Source of the DNA: Granulicella sp. L46
Lineage (GTDB): Bacteria; Acidobacteriota; Terriglobia; Terriglobales; Acidobacteriaceae
Assembly (NCBI RefSeq): GCF_009765785.1
Contig: NZ_LMUT01000003.1
Span: forward strand, 233,363 to 297,362
Length of the DNA stretch: 64,000 bases
Direction of reading: 5' to 3'
A model generated the notes under the pieces. The model was given only the letters and a program-made list of their open reading frames with translations, made no database searches and was not told the DNA's origin. This document shows positions 1 through 9,155 of this stretch, piece by piece; positions within the stretch are counted from its first letter, which is position 1, and each line of letters begins with the position of its first letter. Position numbers and translations under genes: made by a program.

Positions 1-18
1 CCGCAAGAGAAAGCGTCC

Positions 19-1419
19 ATGACCGGTAAGAAAATTCTGCTGATCGTCGTCATCCTGCTCGTTGTGGCCGGTGTAATCGTTGGAACGGTGCTGCACAGCC
101 GCTCAGACGTGCCCGCCGTAACCACCGCCAAGGCCATCCACGGAGACCTTGTATCCACCGTGAGCGGCACCGGCCAGATCAAGCCCAAGACCATTGTGAA
201 CGTCGGTGCAACCTCTTTCGGCCGCATTACTCACCTCTACGTAAAAGAGGGCGACCACGTTGCGAAGGGCCAATTACTCGCCACCGTCGAAAGCGAGCAG
301 CCCGCCAGCGCCGTTGCCGCCCAGCAGGCGACCATCGCCTCTTCACGCACCAACGTCGATTCCTACGTTGCCGCAGAGAAGACCGCTGAAGCCAACGTAG
401 AACAGGCCCAGGCGGACCTCGAGCAGAAGAAATTCGACTATCAGCGCGCCCAGGCGCTCTATAAGGACAACCTGATCGCCAAGCAGGACTTCGACGCCAA
501 GAAGGCTGCCTACGATGTGGATGTCGCCACCCTTGCCCAGCGCAAAGCTGCCGTCAGCCAGGCAAGCGCCCAGACCGCTTCTGCCCGCAGCACGGTTCAG
601 CAAAACACCGCCACGCTGAAAGGCGATACCTATTCGCTCGGCCTCACCCGCAGCGTCGCTCCCTTCGATGGCCTGGTCACCAACATCCCCGTCCGCGAGG
701 GCGAAACCGTCATCATCGGCATCCAGAGCTCCGCGGGATCGACCCTGATGACCCTCGCCGACATGTCCACCATCACCGCCGAAGTCAAAGTGGACGAGAC
801 AGACATCGTCAATGTGGCTCTCGGTCAAACCGCAACCGTCACCGTTGACGCCTTCCCTGGCCAGACATTCACCGGCAAGGTCACTGAAGTCGGCGATCAG
901 GCTCTCCTGCGCACCACCGGTCTCGCCACCTCGCAATCCACCACCGGCACCGAAGAGGCTAAGGACTTCAAGGTCGTCGTCACCCTCGACCCGGTCAAGA
1001 TTGATCTCCGTCCCGGCCTCTCCTGCACCGCCAAGATCACCACCGCACATCAGCCAGACACCCTCACCATCCCCATTCAGGCGCTGGTCATGCGTGATCC
1101 CGCAGAGGAAGCCTCTCTCTTCAAGAATCACGGCAAGGCATCCACCACTGCGACTCCCGCGACCCCAGGCAAGCAGTCGACTCTCGTTCAAGGCGTCTAT
1201 CTCATTGCCAAGGATGAAAACCGTCTCCGCGTTCGCTTCGTACCGGTAACGACGGGCATCACCGGTACTACCGACATCGAAGTCCTCAGCGGCCTCAAGC
1301 AGGACGACGAGATCGTCACAGGGCATTACAAAATCCTGCGTACGCTTCGAAGTGGCCTTGCTGTGAAACGCGACAATTCAATCACTCCTGTCGCGGTTAC
1401 GGACGACAGTTCCAGCTAA
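19..1419 (+). CDS. Efflux periplasmic adaptor (HlyD/MacA family)
   Basis: A membrane-fusion adaptor that would link an inner-membrane transporter to an outer-membrane channel. A single membrane anchor lies at about residues 5-26. A half lipoyl domain follows (about 58-95, with VNVGATSFG and YVKEGDHVAKGQ), then a long Ala/Gln-rich coiled-coil hairpin (about 95-205), the second lipoyl half (VAPFDGLVTNIPVREGE), and beta-barrel and membrane-proximal domains. A 25-residue Thr/Pro-rich insertion near residue 375 is unusual. The 466-residue length fits the family. The ATG at 19 is the first in frame. The ABC ATPase starts 33 bp downstream, so the pair is probably one operon that begins upstream of the window. 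The substrate cannot be read from the sequence. Confidence 0.9.
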   Translation: MTGKKILLIVVILLVVAGVIVGTVLHSRSDVPAVTTAKAIHGDLVSTVSGTGQIKPKTIVNVGATSFGRITHLYVKEGDHVAKGQLLATVESEQPASAVAAQQATIASSRTNVDSYVAAEKTAEANVEQAQADLEQKKFDYQRAQALYKDNLIAKQDFDAKKAAYDVDVATLAQRKAAVSQASAQTASARSTVQQNTATLKGDTYSLGLTRSVAPFDGLVTNIPVREGETVIIGIQSSAGSTLMTLADMSTITAEVKVDETDIVNVALGQTATVTVDAFPGQTFTGKVTEVGDQALLRTTGLATSQSTTGTEEAKDFKVVVTLDPVKIDLRPGLSCTAKITTAHQPDTLTIPIQALVMRDPAEEASLFKNHGKASTTATPATPGKQSTLVQGVYLIAKDENRLRVRFVPVTTGITGTTDIEVLSGLKQDDEIVTGHYKILRTLRSGLAVKRDNSITPVAVTDDSSS

Positions 1420-1452
1420 CGTTTTTCTTCCACCGTTCTCACGGAGACACCT

Positions 1453-2271
1453 ATGACCATCGACACCTCCGAAGTCATTGCACCGGCACAGAATCGCATC
1501 GGGGCCAACGCCGATGGTCCCCACCCCGGCGACGTCATCGTCACCGACAATCTCTGGAAGACCTACGAGATGGGCGATCAGCAGGTCCACGCCCTGCGCG
1601 GCGTCGACATCCGCATCCGCAACAACGAATACGTCGCCATCATGGGGCCCTCCGGCTCCGGCAAATCTACGCTCATGAACCTGATCGGCTGCCTCGACTC
1701 GCCCAGCGAGGGCCATTACTGGCTCAACGGCCACGATGTCTCCCAGCTCAACGACGACGAACTTGCCCGCATCCGCAATAAGGAGATCGGCTTCGTCTTC
1801 CAGACCTTCAATCTGCTCGCTCGCGCCACGGCGCTGCACAACGTAGAGCTGCCCTTGATCTACAACGGCACCCCCGCCGCAGAACGCATCGCCCGCGCGA
1901 AGTTCGTGCTGGAGTCGGTCAACCTTGGCGAGCGCATGAATCACAAGCCGAACGAACTCTCCGGCGGTCAGCGCCAGCGCGTTGCCATCGCTCGCGCCCT
2001 GGTGAACAAACCCTCCATCATCCTCGCCGACGAGCCCACAGGCAATCTTGACTCCAAGACTTCGGTCGAGATCATGGCGCTCTTCGATGAGCTCCACGCC
2101 CAGGGCAACACCATCGTCCTGGTTACTCATGAGCCCGACATCGCCGACTACGCTCACCGCGTGATCTCGATTCGCGACGGTTCGGTGGAGTCCGATGGAC
2201 CGAGCGCCCGCATGCGCAACGCCGAGCACGGAATTTCCGCCGTTCGACACTCCGGCGAGCCCTCCCACTAG
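1453..2271 (+). CDS. ABC transporter ATP-binding protein (MacB/LolD type)
   Basis: A stand-alone nucleotide-binding subunit that powers an inner-membrane permease. Walker [10 protein letters not shown] is at residues 65-73, the Q-loop Gln is Q117, the signature LSGGQ is at 169-173, Walker B ILADEP is at 190-195 and the H-loop His is H226. The phrase [12 protein letters not shown] is typical of the MacB/LolD branch. An N-terminal extension of about 25 residues precedes the domain. It follows the adaptor by 33 bp, as in MacA-MacB type exporters. No permease is encoded downstream: the next gene is a secreted protein. The membrane subunit must therefore lie upstream of the window or elsewhere. 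Confidence 0.92.
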   Translation: MTIDTSEVIAPAQNRIGANADGPHPGDVIVTDNLWKTYEMGDQQVHALRGVDIRIRNNEYVAIMGPSGSGKSTLMNLIGCLDSPSEGHYWLNGHDVSQLNDDELARIRNKEIGFVFQTFNLLARATALHNVELPLIYNGTPAAERIARAKFVLESVNLGERMNHKPNELSGGQRQRVAIARALVNKPSIILADEPTGNLDSKTSVEIMALFDELHAQGNTIVLVTHEPDIADYAHRVISIRDGSVESDGPSARMRNAEHGISAVRHSGEPSH

Positions 2272-2417
2272 CCAAACTAAGTGCGATGGGACTCCCAATC
2301 GTCTGCAACCTGCTCAGGCTGATCAATGAGGCTGGCGTTCCTCCGCCGGGAACCTCCTGCACAGCCCCAGGCGTTTCCTGGTTACCACAGCTACGACCGG
2401 GCATCTAAACTAGCAGT

Positions 2418-5288
2418 ATGGATAAGCGCGTCCGATTTTTGCTGCTGCCCCTTCTCTTCCTCTCCTGCTGCAGACTGGGCTACGCCGCTGATTCACGCTT
2501 CGATTTGATTGGACCCAAGATTGACGTTCGCGTCACCCGCGACGGTCAGACGCTCCCCATCGCCGCCGTTCCCAACCTGCAGCCCGGCGATAAGCTCTGG
2601 ATCCACCCGGAACTTCCAGCTTCGCAGTCGGTCCACTACCTGCTGATCTGCGTCTTCCTCCGCGGCAACACCAACCCGCCACCTGAGGACTGGTTCTTCC
2701 GCATCGAGACCTGGGATCCCAAGGTCAAAGCCGAGGGTGCTTTCGTCACCGTTCCCGCCGACGCCCAACAAGCCATCATGTTCCTCGCGCCCGAAACAGG
2801 CGGCGACTTTAAGACTCTCAAATCCGCCGTCCGCGGGCGGCCGGGCGCCTTCGTTCGCGCCTCCCAGGATCTAATCGAGGCCGGCTTCGAGGAAGCTCGC
2901 ATCGAGAAGTACATCGCCTCCATCCGCCGAGTTCCTCCAGCTGATCCCACCTTGCTCGCCAAGCACTCCGATTTGCTGGCGCGCACGCTGGACCTCAAAC
3001 CTAATGAAGCCTGTTTCAAGCAACCAGTCGACACGCAATTCACCTGCCTCACCCAAACTGGCTCACAAATTGTTCTCGACGACGGAAACGGCCAGACCCT
3101 CTCGAACGTGCTCAACGGCCCGACCTCCGACCTCATCTCCCAGGCCAGCTACACGGCGGCGGCAGGCGGCGGTCTTTACTCGGCATACGTGGGGGCCATC
3201 GTCGACGTCGTTCGCATCATGAGCAACCTGCATTCGGCTCAGTATCAGTACATCCCTGCCATCAGCTTCCCGCAGGACGACGCCATGAATCTGCGCCTGA
3301 ACACGCCGCCGTCGTTCCATAATCCTAAGTCTGTTCTGGTCATCGCGCTTCCAGCGGTGCAGTCTGTCGTTACGCCGCCGCTGCGCCCCGCTGATCCCAA
3401 CGAGGTCACCTGCCTGATCAAGCCGTCCGTCGTTCTTCCCATCGAAGGCGCGCCGTTGGTCTTCTCCACGGACTTTGCCCATGACCTCGTTCTGCATCTG
3501 AACACTCCTCCCGGCGCGCCGTCCGAGCCGGACATTCCACTCACCGCCGACGCCTACCACGGCGGCCTCGTGTTGCAGAAGGATCAACAGCACCACATCC
3601 CTCTGCATGAGGCCACGCCGCTACAGGCAGCCGGCTCAGGCCAGCCCAATCCCTTCGCGGATTCCAAACTGGCTCCTCACCCGACCGCACCGCCGCCCAA
3701 GCCTCAACCGAAACCTGCGCTGCTCACCGGTGTCATCCTGGGCCGCTGGGGATTCGACAGCTTCACCGGCCCCACCGTCCAGTTGCAGCAGCTTCCCGGC
3801 ACCGACTGGACCGTTGTCCCATCCTCCGGCGCAGGCAAAGAGCCGACCTATGACCTCATCGCCGGCCATACCGCGACGCTCCTACTGAACTCAACCGGCT
3901 CAGCCTGCGTCCACACGATCACGGCGGATCCAGAGGCTGAAAACCCATTCCCGGTGCCCTTCAAGCCGCAGCCAAAACCTGATCGGCCAAACATTCTCGC
4001 TCTCACCCTGCCGCTCGAGCATGACCTGACGCCAGGCGATCTGCACCTTGCCATCCAGCAGTACGATCAGCCCAAGCCGGACCACCTTTCTGCCCGTACC
4101 TTTTCCGAACCCGCCACCGTCACCGCTGTTGAACTACATGCGGGCGACAAGACCCTGGTCGTCACCGGCACGCGGCTCGGCGAAATCGACAAGATCACCC
4201 TCGGCGATCTTGTCTTCTCGCCCGCACCCGATGCCTCGTACGATGTTCAGCCTCCCGACTCCACCTCGGCGGGAACCCTTCACTTCGATCTGCCTGCCAA
4301 TCGGCCCATCCCACCCACCCACGTCGGCGAAAAGCTGACGGCCTCCCTTGCACTCCGCGACGGCCGCGTCCTCTCTGTGCCACTGGTTGTCTCTGCGCCG
4401 CGCCCGGTCATCGCGCTGCTGCGCAAGACGTCTATCCCTGATTCGAAGACCTCCAATATCAACCTTTCGAACCCGGATGATCTTCCCCTCACTTCGCTGT
4501 TCACCTTCACCCTGAAGAGTCCGGATCGCTTTCCACGCAACGGCCAGATCGAGATTGAGACGCTCGACGGCACCCTGCGCACCGTCCTCACCCTTGCGCC
4601 CTCGGGTGGCCTGCTCCTGCAGGACCCGCACACCATCGTGGCAACGTTGGATCCGCTGCGGTCGTTTGGCCCCAGTGCCTTCGGTGCCCTACGCATGCGC
4701 GCGATCTATCCTGTCGCCGCCTCGCATCATAACGACCGTCACGCTTCGGACACGCCCACCGAGCCCGGAACTGCGGCCGCAACCGCGGACACCGGCACCG
4801 ACGATCCTGTGTCGCCCGCGAGCGATTGGCTGTCGCTCGTAACCCTGGTGCGCATCCCCACGCTCTCTCAGCTCCAATGCCCGGCGGACATCACCCAACC
4901 CTGCACGATCACGGGCATGAACTTATTTCTTCTTCAAGGGGTCTCGGCAAATCCGGATTTCTCCGATGCGGTCTCGGTTCCTGACGGCTACACCGGCACC
5001 ACCCTCACCATCCCCCACTCCTCGGCTGCAACGATCTTCTTCAAACTTCGCGACGATCCCACGAGCATCCAATCAGCCGTTCTTCCGACGCCTGCATCAC
5101 CGGCGACCCACATTCATCACGCAGCACACAGCACTCACGGCGACGCGGAACCCTCCGGCCAGGAGACGGCCCCGGACACGAACAACCCTGCCCCGACCAC
5201 CCAGCCAACTCCAGCGCCCCAAAAGCGAGAGAGCCCGACGCCACCGGCGCCGAGCTCTCCTTCCACTACATCCCCCTCCAGCATCTGA
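2418..5288 (+). CDS. Large secreted protein of unknown function
   Basis: I do not recognise this 956-residue protein. It begins with a clear signal peptide (MDKRVRFLLLPLLFLSCCRL, probable cleavage after GYAA near residue 25). The body is rich in Pro, Thr and Ser and has no catalytic motif I can name. Short Pro-rich linkers (PPPKPQPKP near 425, PFKPQPKP near 515) separate what look like several beta-sandwich-like segments. Repeated stretches such as TVTAVELHAGDKTLVVTGTRL resemble IPT/TIG-type surface modules, but this is a guess. The last 90 residues are low complexity (Pro/Thr/Ser/His). The start has no Shine-Dalgarno sequence; a -10-like TAAACT ends six bases before the ATG. It lies 146 bp after the ABC ATPase gene and may not belong to that operon. 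A cell-surface or periplasmic role is the most that can be said. Confidence 0.8.
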   Translation: MDKRVRFLLLPLLFLSCCRLGYAADSRFDLIGPKIDVRVTRDGQTLPIAAVPNLQPGDKLWIHPELPASQSVHYLLICVFLRGNTNPPPEDWFFRIETWDPKVKAEGAFVTVPADAQQAIMFLAPETGGDFKTLKSAVRGRPGAFVRASQDLIEAGFEEARIEKYIASIRRVPPADPTLLAKHSDLLARTLDLKPNEACFKQPVDTQFTCLTQTGSQIVLDDGNGQTLSNVLNGPTSDLISQASYTAAAGGGLYSAYVGAIVDVVRIMSNLHSAQYQYIPAISFPQDDAMNLRLNTPPSFHNPKSVLVIALPAVQSVVTPPLRPADPNEVTCLIKPSVVLPIEGAPLVFSTDFAHDLVLHLNTPPGAPSEPDIPLTADAYHGGLVLQKDQQHHIPLHEATPLQAAGSGQPNPFADSKLAPHPTAPPPKPQPKPALLTGVILGRWGFDSFTGPTVQLQQLPGTDWTVVPSSGAGKEPTYDLIAGHTATLLLNSTGSACVHTITADPEAENPFPVPFKPQPKPDRPNILALTLPLEHDLTPGDLHLAIQQYDQPKPDHLSARTFSEPATVTAVELHAGDKTLVVTGTRLGEIDKITLGDLVFSPAPDASYDVQPPDSTSAGTLHFDLPANRPIPPTHVGEKLTASLALRDGRVLSVPLVVSAPRPVIALLRKTSIPDSKTSNINLSNPDDLPLTSLFTFTLKSPDRFPRNGQIEIETLDGTLRTVLTLAPSGGLLLQDPHTIVATLDPLRSFGPSAFGALRMRAIYPVAASHHNDRHASDTPTEPGTAAATADTGTDDPVSPASDWLSLVTLVRIPTLSQLQCPADITQPCTITGMNLFLLQGVSANPDFSDAVSVPDGYTGTTLTIPHSSAATIFFKLRDDPTSIQSAVLPTPASPATHIHHAAHSTHGDAEPSGQETAPDTNNPAPTTQPTPAPQKRESPTPPAPSSPSTTSPSSI

Positions 5289-5328
5289 TTTCTGGTTCAG
5301 AAGAGTTGGGGCCTGATCCCATCGCCGC

Positions 5329-6879
5329 TTACAAGATCGGATCAATCAATGGCGCCTGTTCGGAAGCGGGCAGCTTCTGCACCTTGCTGTGCTTGACGCT
5401 GTAGGTGAAGTAAATCACCAGCCCCACCAGTAGCCATCCGACGACCACAATCTTGGTCAATGAAGGCAGGGTCCAAATGAGATACGCCGCGCTCAGGATC
5501 CCGAGGATCGGCACCAGAGGAACCAGCGGCGTCTTGAACGGCCGATGCAGACTCGGATTCCGTCGCCGCAAGATCCAGACCCCGGCACACACGATGCCAA
5601 ACGCCAGCAGCGTGCCCATGTTCACCAGTTCGCTCAGCTTGTCGATGGGCAGTAGCGCCGGCATGAACGCCACGATCAGCCCAACCACAATGTTCGAGAT
5701 CCACGGGGTCCGGAACTTCGGATGAATCGCGCTCGCCCACTTCCACAGCAAGCCGTCCTTCGACATCGAGAAGAACACCCGCGACTGGCCAAGCAGCATC
5801 ACCAGCATCACGGTTCCAAGACCGAACACCGCGCCAATCTTCACCAGGATCGATCCCCAGCGAACGCCCGTTGCATCGATACCCACCGCGACTGGGTCGG
5901 CAACGTTCAGCGAGTGATAGTTCACCAGCCCCGTCAGCACGCCCGACACAAGGATGTACAGAATCGTGCAGATCACCAGCGATCCAAGAATGCCGATCGG
6001 CATGTCGCGCTGAGGATTCTTTGCCTCTTGCGCGGCCGTCGACACCGCGTCAAACCCGATGTACGCAAAGAAGATCGAAGCCGCGCCCGCCGTGATGCCC
6101 CCTATACCAAACGCGCCCGGCCCCTGGCTCGGCGGAATGAACGGATGCCAGTTGGCCTTCGCGACGTCTGGGTGATGCAGGATGAACCCGACTCCCAGCA
6201 CCAGGAAAACTCCCACCACAAACAGCTTCACAATCACAATCGCGGAGTTGAGATTGGCCGACTCCTCAATCCCGATCACCAGCACCGCGGTGATCGCAAG
6301 AATCGCCAAAAAGGCCACGAGGTTGAACACCCCGGTAACGTGCGGCAGCCCAGCCGTGCTTATACCCGGCGCCAGTGAAGCGATCGGCTGCCAGCGATCC
6401 TGATACAGGACCAGAACATTGCCCGGCGTCGTCGTCAATTGCGGCGGCAGATGAATATGGAAGTCCTGCAGCAAACCAACCAGGTAGCCGCTCCAGCCGG
6501 ATGCCACCGTCGCCGCGCCAAACGCATACTCGAGCACCAAATCCCAGCCGATGATCCACGCCACGAACTCACCCAGCGTCGCATAGCCGTAGGTATAGGC
6601 CGATCCCGCAATCGGAATCAGCGAAGCGAACTCCGCGTAGCAGAGTCCTGCAAAAGCGCAAGTAATTCCCGCCACCACAAAGCTAAGCACCACGGCCGGA
6701 CCCGCATGCTTCGCAGCCGCCTGTCCCGTCAGCACAAAGATGCCCGCTCCAATGATGGCGCCGATACCCAGCGTGATCAGGTTCAGCGGCCCAAGTGCCC
6801 GTTTCAGACTATGCTCGCCTTCATTCTCGGCTTCCTTCAACAACATGGACAGCGGCTTGATCGCCAGCAGATTCGCCAT
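5329..6879 (-). CDS. APC-family amino acid permease (CAT/YfnA-like)
   Basis: An inner-membrane amino acid transporter with about 12-13 hydrophobic segments. The family signature in the first helix, LGIGAIIGAGIFVLTG, is intact, as is the following GPAVVLSFVVAGI block with the conserved Glu of YAEFASLIP. The overall pattern, including the long second extracellular loop, matches bacterial relatives of cationic amino acid transporters. I chose the ATG at 6879 (516 residues), preceded by GGGAG; an upstream in-frame TTG at 6897 would add six residues. It lies 36 bp after a second, different APC permease and could be co-transcribed with it. It converges on the secreted-protein gene across 40 bp. The substrate is not predictable beyond amino acid or polyamine. 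Confidence 0.92.
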   Translation of the reverse strand: MANLLAIKPLSMLLKEAENEGEHSLKRALGPLNLITLGIGAIIGAGIFVLTGQAAAKHAGPAVVLSFVVAGITCAFAGLCYAEFASLIPIAGSAYTYGYATLGEFVAWIIGWDLVLEYAFGAATVASGWSGYLVGLLQDFHIHLPPQLTTTPGNVLVLYQDRWQPIASLAPGISTAGLPHVTGVFNLVAFLAILAITAVLVIGIEESANLNSAIVIVKLFVVGVFLVLGVGFILHHPDVAKANWHPFIPPSQGPGAFGIGGITAGAASIFFAYIGFDAVSTAAQEAKNPQRDMPIGILGSLVICTILYILVSGVLTGLVNYHSLNVADPVAVGIDATGVRWGSILVKIGAVFGLGTVMLVMLLGQSRVFFSMSKDGLLWKWASAIHPKFRTPWISNIVVGLIVAFMPALLPIDKLSELVNMGTLLAFGIVCAGVWILRRRNPSLHRPFKTPLVPLVPILGILSAAYLIWTLPSLTKIVVVGWLLVGLVIYFTYSVKHSKVQKLPASEQAPLIDPIL

Positions 6880-6915
6880 TCGCTCTCGTTCTCCCAAATA
6901 TTGATTCGTCTTCTT

Positions 6916-8487
6916 CTATTGGACGGCCTGCTCCACGTTCTTGCTTCGTCTCGTCCACACCCAATACACCGGCAAGCCCAGCAGCACCAGAATTAACCCT
7001 GGCCACGTGTATTGCGGCTTATATCGCAACAGTACACCACAAATCCATATCGCCATCACGATATACAGCGCCGGCAGCACAGGATATCCAAGCGCCTTGT
7101 AAGGCCGCGGAGCCTCTGGACGAGTCCTGCGCAACACAAACAAACCGCCAATCGTCAGCACATAAAACACCAGCACCGCAAAAATCACGTAGTCCAGCAG
7201 ATTTCCGTACTGGCCACTCAAACACAGCAGGCAAGCCCAAACGCACTGCATCCACAAGGAGTTCACGGGCGTCTTCGTCTTCTCATCGAGCTTCCCTACC
7301 GACTTAAAGAACAACCCGTCCTGGCTCATCGCGTAATACACCCGAGCTCCAGCCAGCAGCATCCCATTCACGCATCCAAACGTGCTTACCAGAATCGCCG
7401 CTGCCATGAACTTCGCGCCGAGCCCACCAAACGCCGCTTGCATCACTGCCGTCGCCACCCGATCCTGCGGCGCGGTCTGGATACCCGCCATCGGCAGCAC
7501 ACTCAGATAAACCAAATTGCATGCGATATACAACAGCAACACCACACCCGTCCCCAATGCCAGGCTCAGCGGCAGATTTCGCTTCGGATTCTGAATCTCT
7601 CCCGCGGTAAACGTGACGTTGTTCCAAGCATCACTTGAAAACAACGAACCCACCTGTACGACCGCAAGGACAACCGCCACATTCAACACAATTTCCCGCA
7701 GACTCGCGCGGGGCCATTCGCCTTGGCCAAGCCACTCACCATGATGACTGAGAAATCCTTGCAATTTCCAAGGCCCCAACGACCAAAAGTTATGCCCAAA
7801 GTTCGACGCCAGTCCGGCCCCGTCCAGATGCTCGAAATACAGCAGCACTCCAACCCCAATGACTGCCAGCAGCGCCAGCACCTTTGCACTAGTGAAGACG
7901 TTCTGCACCGCCGCACCCAGCTTCACACCCCGCGTGTTCGTCCATGTCAACAGCACAATGATGACGATCGCGGCCAGATTCGCCGTGCTCAACCCAACGT
8001 TTCCACTCCCCACATGCCACAGCCAGTGCGTCTGACTAACGCTCGGAAAGAACACGCCAAGGAACTTCCCGAACGCCACACCCACCGCCGCGATTGTCCC
8101 TGTCTGGATCACCAGAAACAGCGTCCAGCCATAAAGAAAGCCCCAGATCGGGCCCAGCGACTCGCGCAGATACACATACTGGCCGCCAGCCTTGGGCATC
8201 ATCGCGGCCAGTTCGCCATAGCTGAGCGCCCCAATGATCGTCATCAGCGCCGTCACCAGCCACGCCGCAATTAACAGCGCGGGCGACCCCAGCACCCGGC
8301 TCATATCCGCCGGCACAATAAAGATGCCCGACCCGATCATCGAGCCCATCACAATCGCGGTAGCTGAAAACAGACCCATCCCCTGCACAAACCTGGGCGC
8401 AGAGGCGGTCTCGACATTTGTGGGGGAAGCAGTCTGTTGCGGAATCACGTTCCCCAACCTTATCGCAAACACGAAACAAAGCGCCAC
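6916..8487 (-). CDS. APC-family amino acid permease (SteT/LAT-like)
   Basis: A second inner-membrane amino acid transporter of about 12 helices. The helix-1 motif GSMIGSGIFIVPADMSR and the SYGELAAMMPKAGGQYVYLRE block are characteristic of L-type exchangers such as SteT. It is clearly not a duplicate of the adjacent permease: the N-terminal signatures and loop lengths differ. The longest reading uses a GTG at 8487; another GTG at 8448, just after GGGGAA, would remove 13 residues and is equally plausible, since family members usually start close to the first helix. It follows thiE by 42 bp on the same strand. Confidence 0.9.
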   Translation of the reverse strand: MALCFVFAIRLGNVIPQQTASPTNVETASAPRFVQGMGLFSATAIVMGSMIGSGIFIVPADMSRVLGSPALLIAAWLVTALMTIIGALSYGELAAMMPKAGGQYVYLRESLGPIWGFLYGWTLFLVIQTGTIAAVGVAFGKFLGVFFPSVSQTHWLWHVGSGNVGLSTANLAAIVIIVLLTWTNTRGVKLGAAVQNVFTSAKVLALLAVIGVGVLLYFEHLDGAGLASNFGHNFWSLGPWKLQGFLSHHGEWLGQGEWPRASLREIVLNVAVVLAVVQVGSLFSSDAWNNVTFTAGEIQNPKRNLPLSLALGTGVVLLLYIACNLVYLSVLPMAGIQTAPQDRVATAVMQAAFGGLGAKFMAAAILVSTFGCVNGMLLAGARVYYAMSQDGLFFKSVGKLDEKTKTPVNSLWMQCVWACLLCLSGQYGNLLDYVIFAVLVFYVLTIGGLFVLRRTRPEAPRPYKALGYPVLPALYIVMAIWICGVLLRYKPQYTWPGLILVLLGLPVYWVWTRRSKNVEQAVQ

Positions 8488-8529
8488 TGGCCGCCTAGGC
8501 TTAGCCAGGGTGCTAACGTTCGCCGTTCC

Positions 8530-9153
8530 CTATCGCAAAATTTCAAGGAAGTCTTTCGCAATCTTACCCGGCCGCTCGCCCGTCGTCAGTAGCGCACCAA
8601 TCACGGCCACCGCATCCGCTCCCGCATCAATTACGCTGCGCGCATTCTCGCGCGTAATCCCACCAATCGCCACCAACGGCTTTCGCGTGAGCGCACGTGC
8701 CCGCCGCACTCCTTCAAGCCCGACAACCGGCTGCGTATCTGCTTTGGTTGACGTCGCAAACACCGGCCCGATCGCAATATAGTCCGCCGCCGAGGCATCC
8801 GCCTCCACTACCTGGCTGTCGTTATGCGTCGAAACTCCAATCACCCGCCTCGCACCCAGCACCTTTCGCGCATCGTCCGGCGAGAGATCTTCATGCCCGA
8901 CGTGCACACCCCAACCCGCCAGCAGCGCCAGGTCCGGTCGATCATTCATGATCAACTCGCAGCCCGACCCTGCAAACTCAGCAACAATCTCCTTCGCTGC
9001 GCGCAGCACCTCGTCCGGCGGCCCACCTTTATCGCGATACTGCAACATGTTCACCCCGGCCAGCGCCATCCCTCGCGCAAAATCACGGACATTCATCCCA
9101 TGAGCATCCAGCGTCGCCCTGTCCACAATCGCGTAAAGCTTCGGCAGCGTCAT
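8530..9153 (-). CDS. thiE: Thiamine-phosphate synthase
   Basis: Joins 4-amino-2-methyl-5-hydroxymethylpyrimidine diphosphate to thiazole phosphate to give thiamine phosphate in the cytoplasm. The TIM-barrel signatures are present: QYRDKG (38-43), NDRPDLA (70-76), HVGHEDL (84-90, usually H-L-G-Q-E-D), GPVFATSTK (129-137) and AIGGI (162-166). The 207-residue length is normal. The ATG lies two bases after the accC stop, which implies translational coupling in an accB-accC-thiE unit. The thiazole synthase gene thiG lies 35 kb away, so the thiamine genes are dispersed. No THI-box is visible upstream. Confidence 0.93.
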   Translation of the reverse strand: MTLPKLYAIVDRATLDAHGMNVRDFARGMALAGVNMLQYRDKGGPPDEVLRAAKEIVAEFAGSGCELIMNDRPDLALLAGWGVHVGHEDLSPDDARKVLGARRVIGVSTHNDSQVVEADASAADYIAIGPVFATSTKADTQPVVGLEGVRRARALTRKPLVAIGGITRENARSVIDAGADAVAVIGALLTTGERPGKIAKDFLEILR

Positions 9154-9155
9154 GC

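Noticed and set aside
343..1326. A 327-codon open frame antisense to the efflux adaptor
   Set aside because: It is a shadow of the real gene in GC-rich DNA; the plus-strand protein has clear domains and the antisense product has none.
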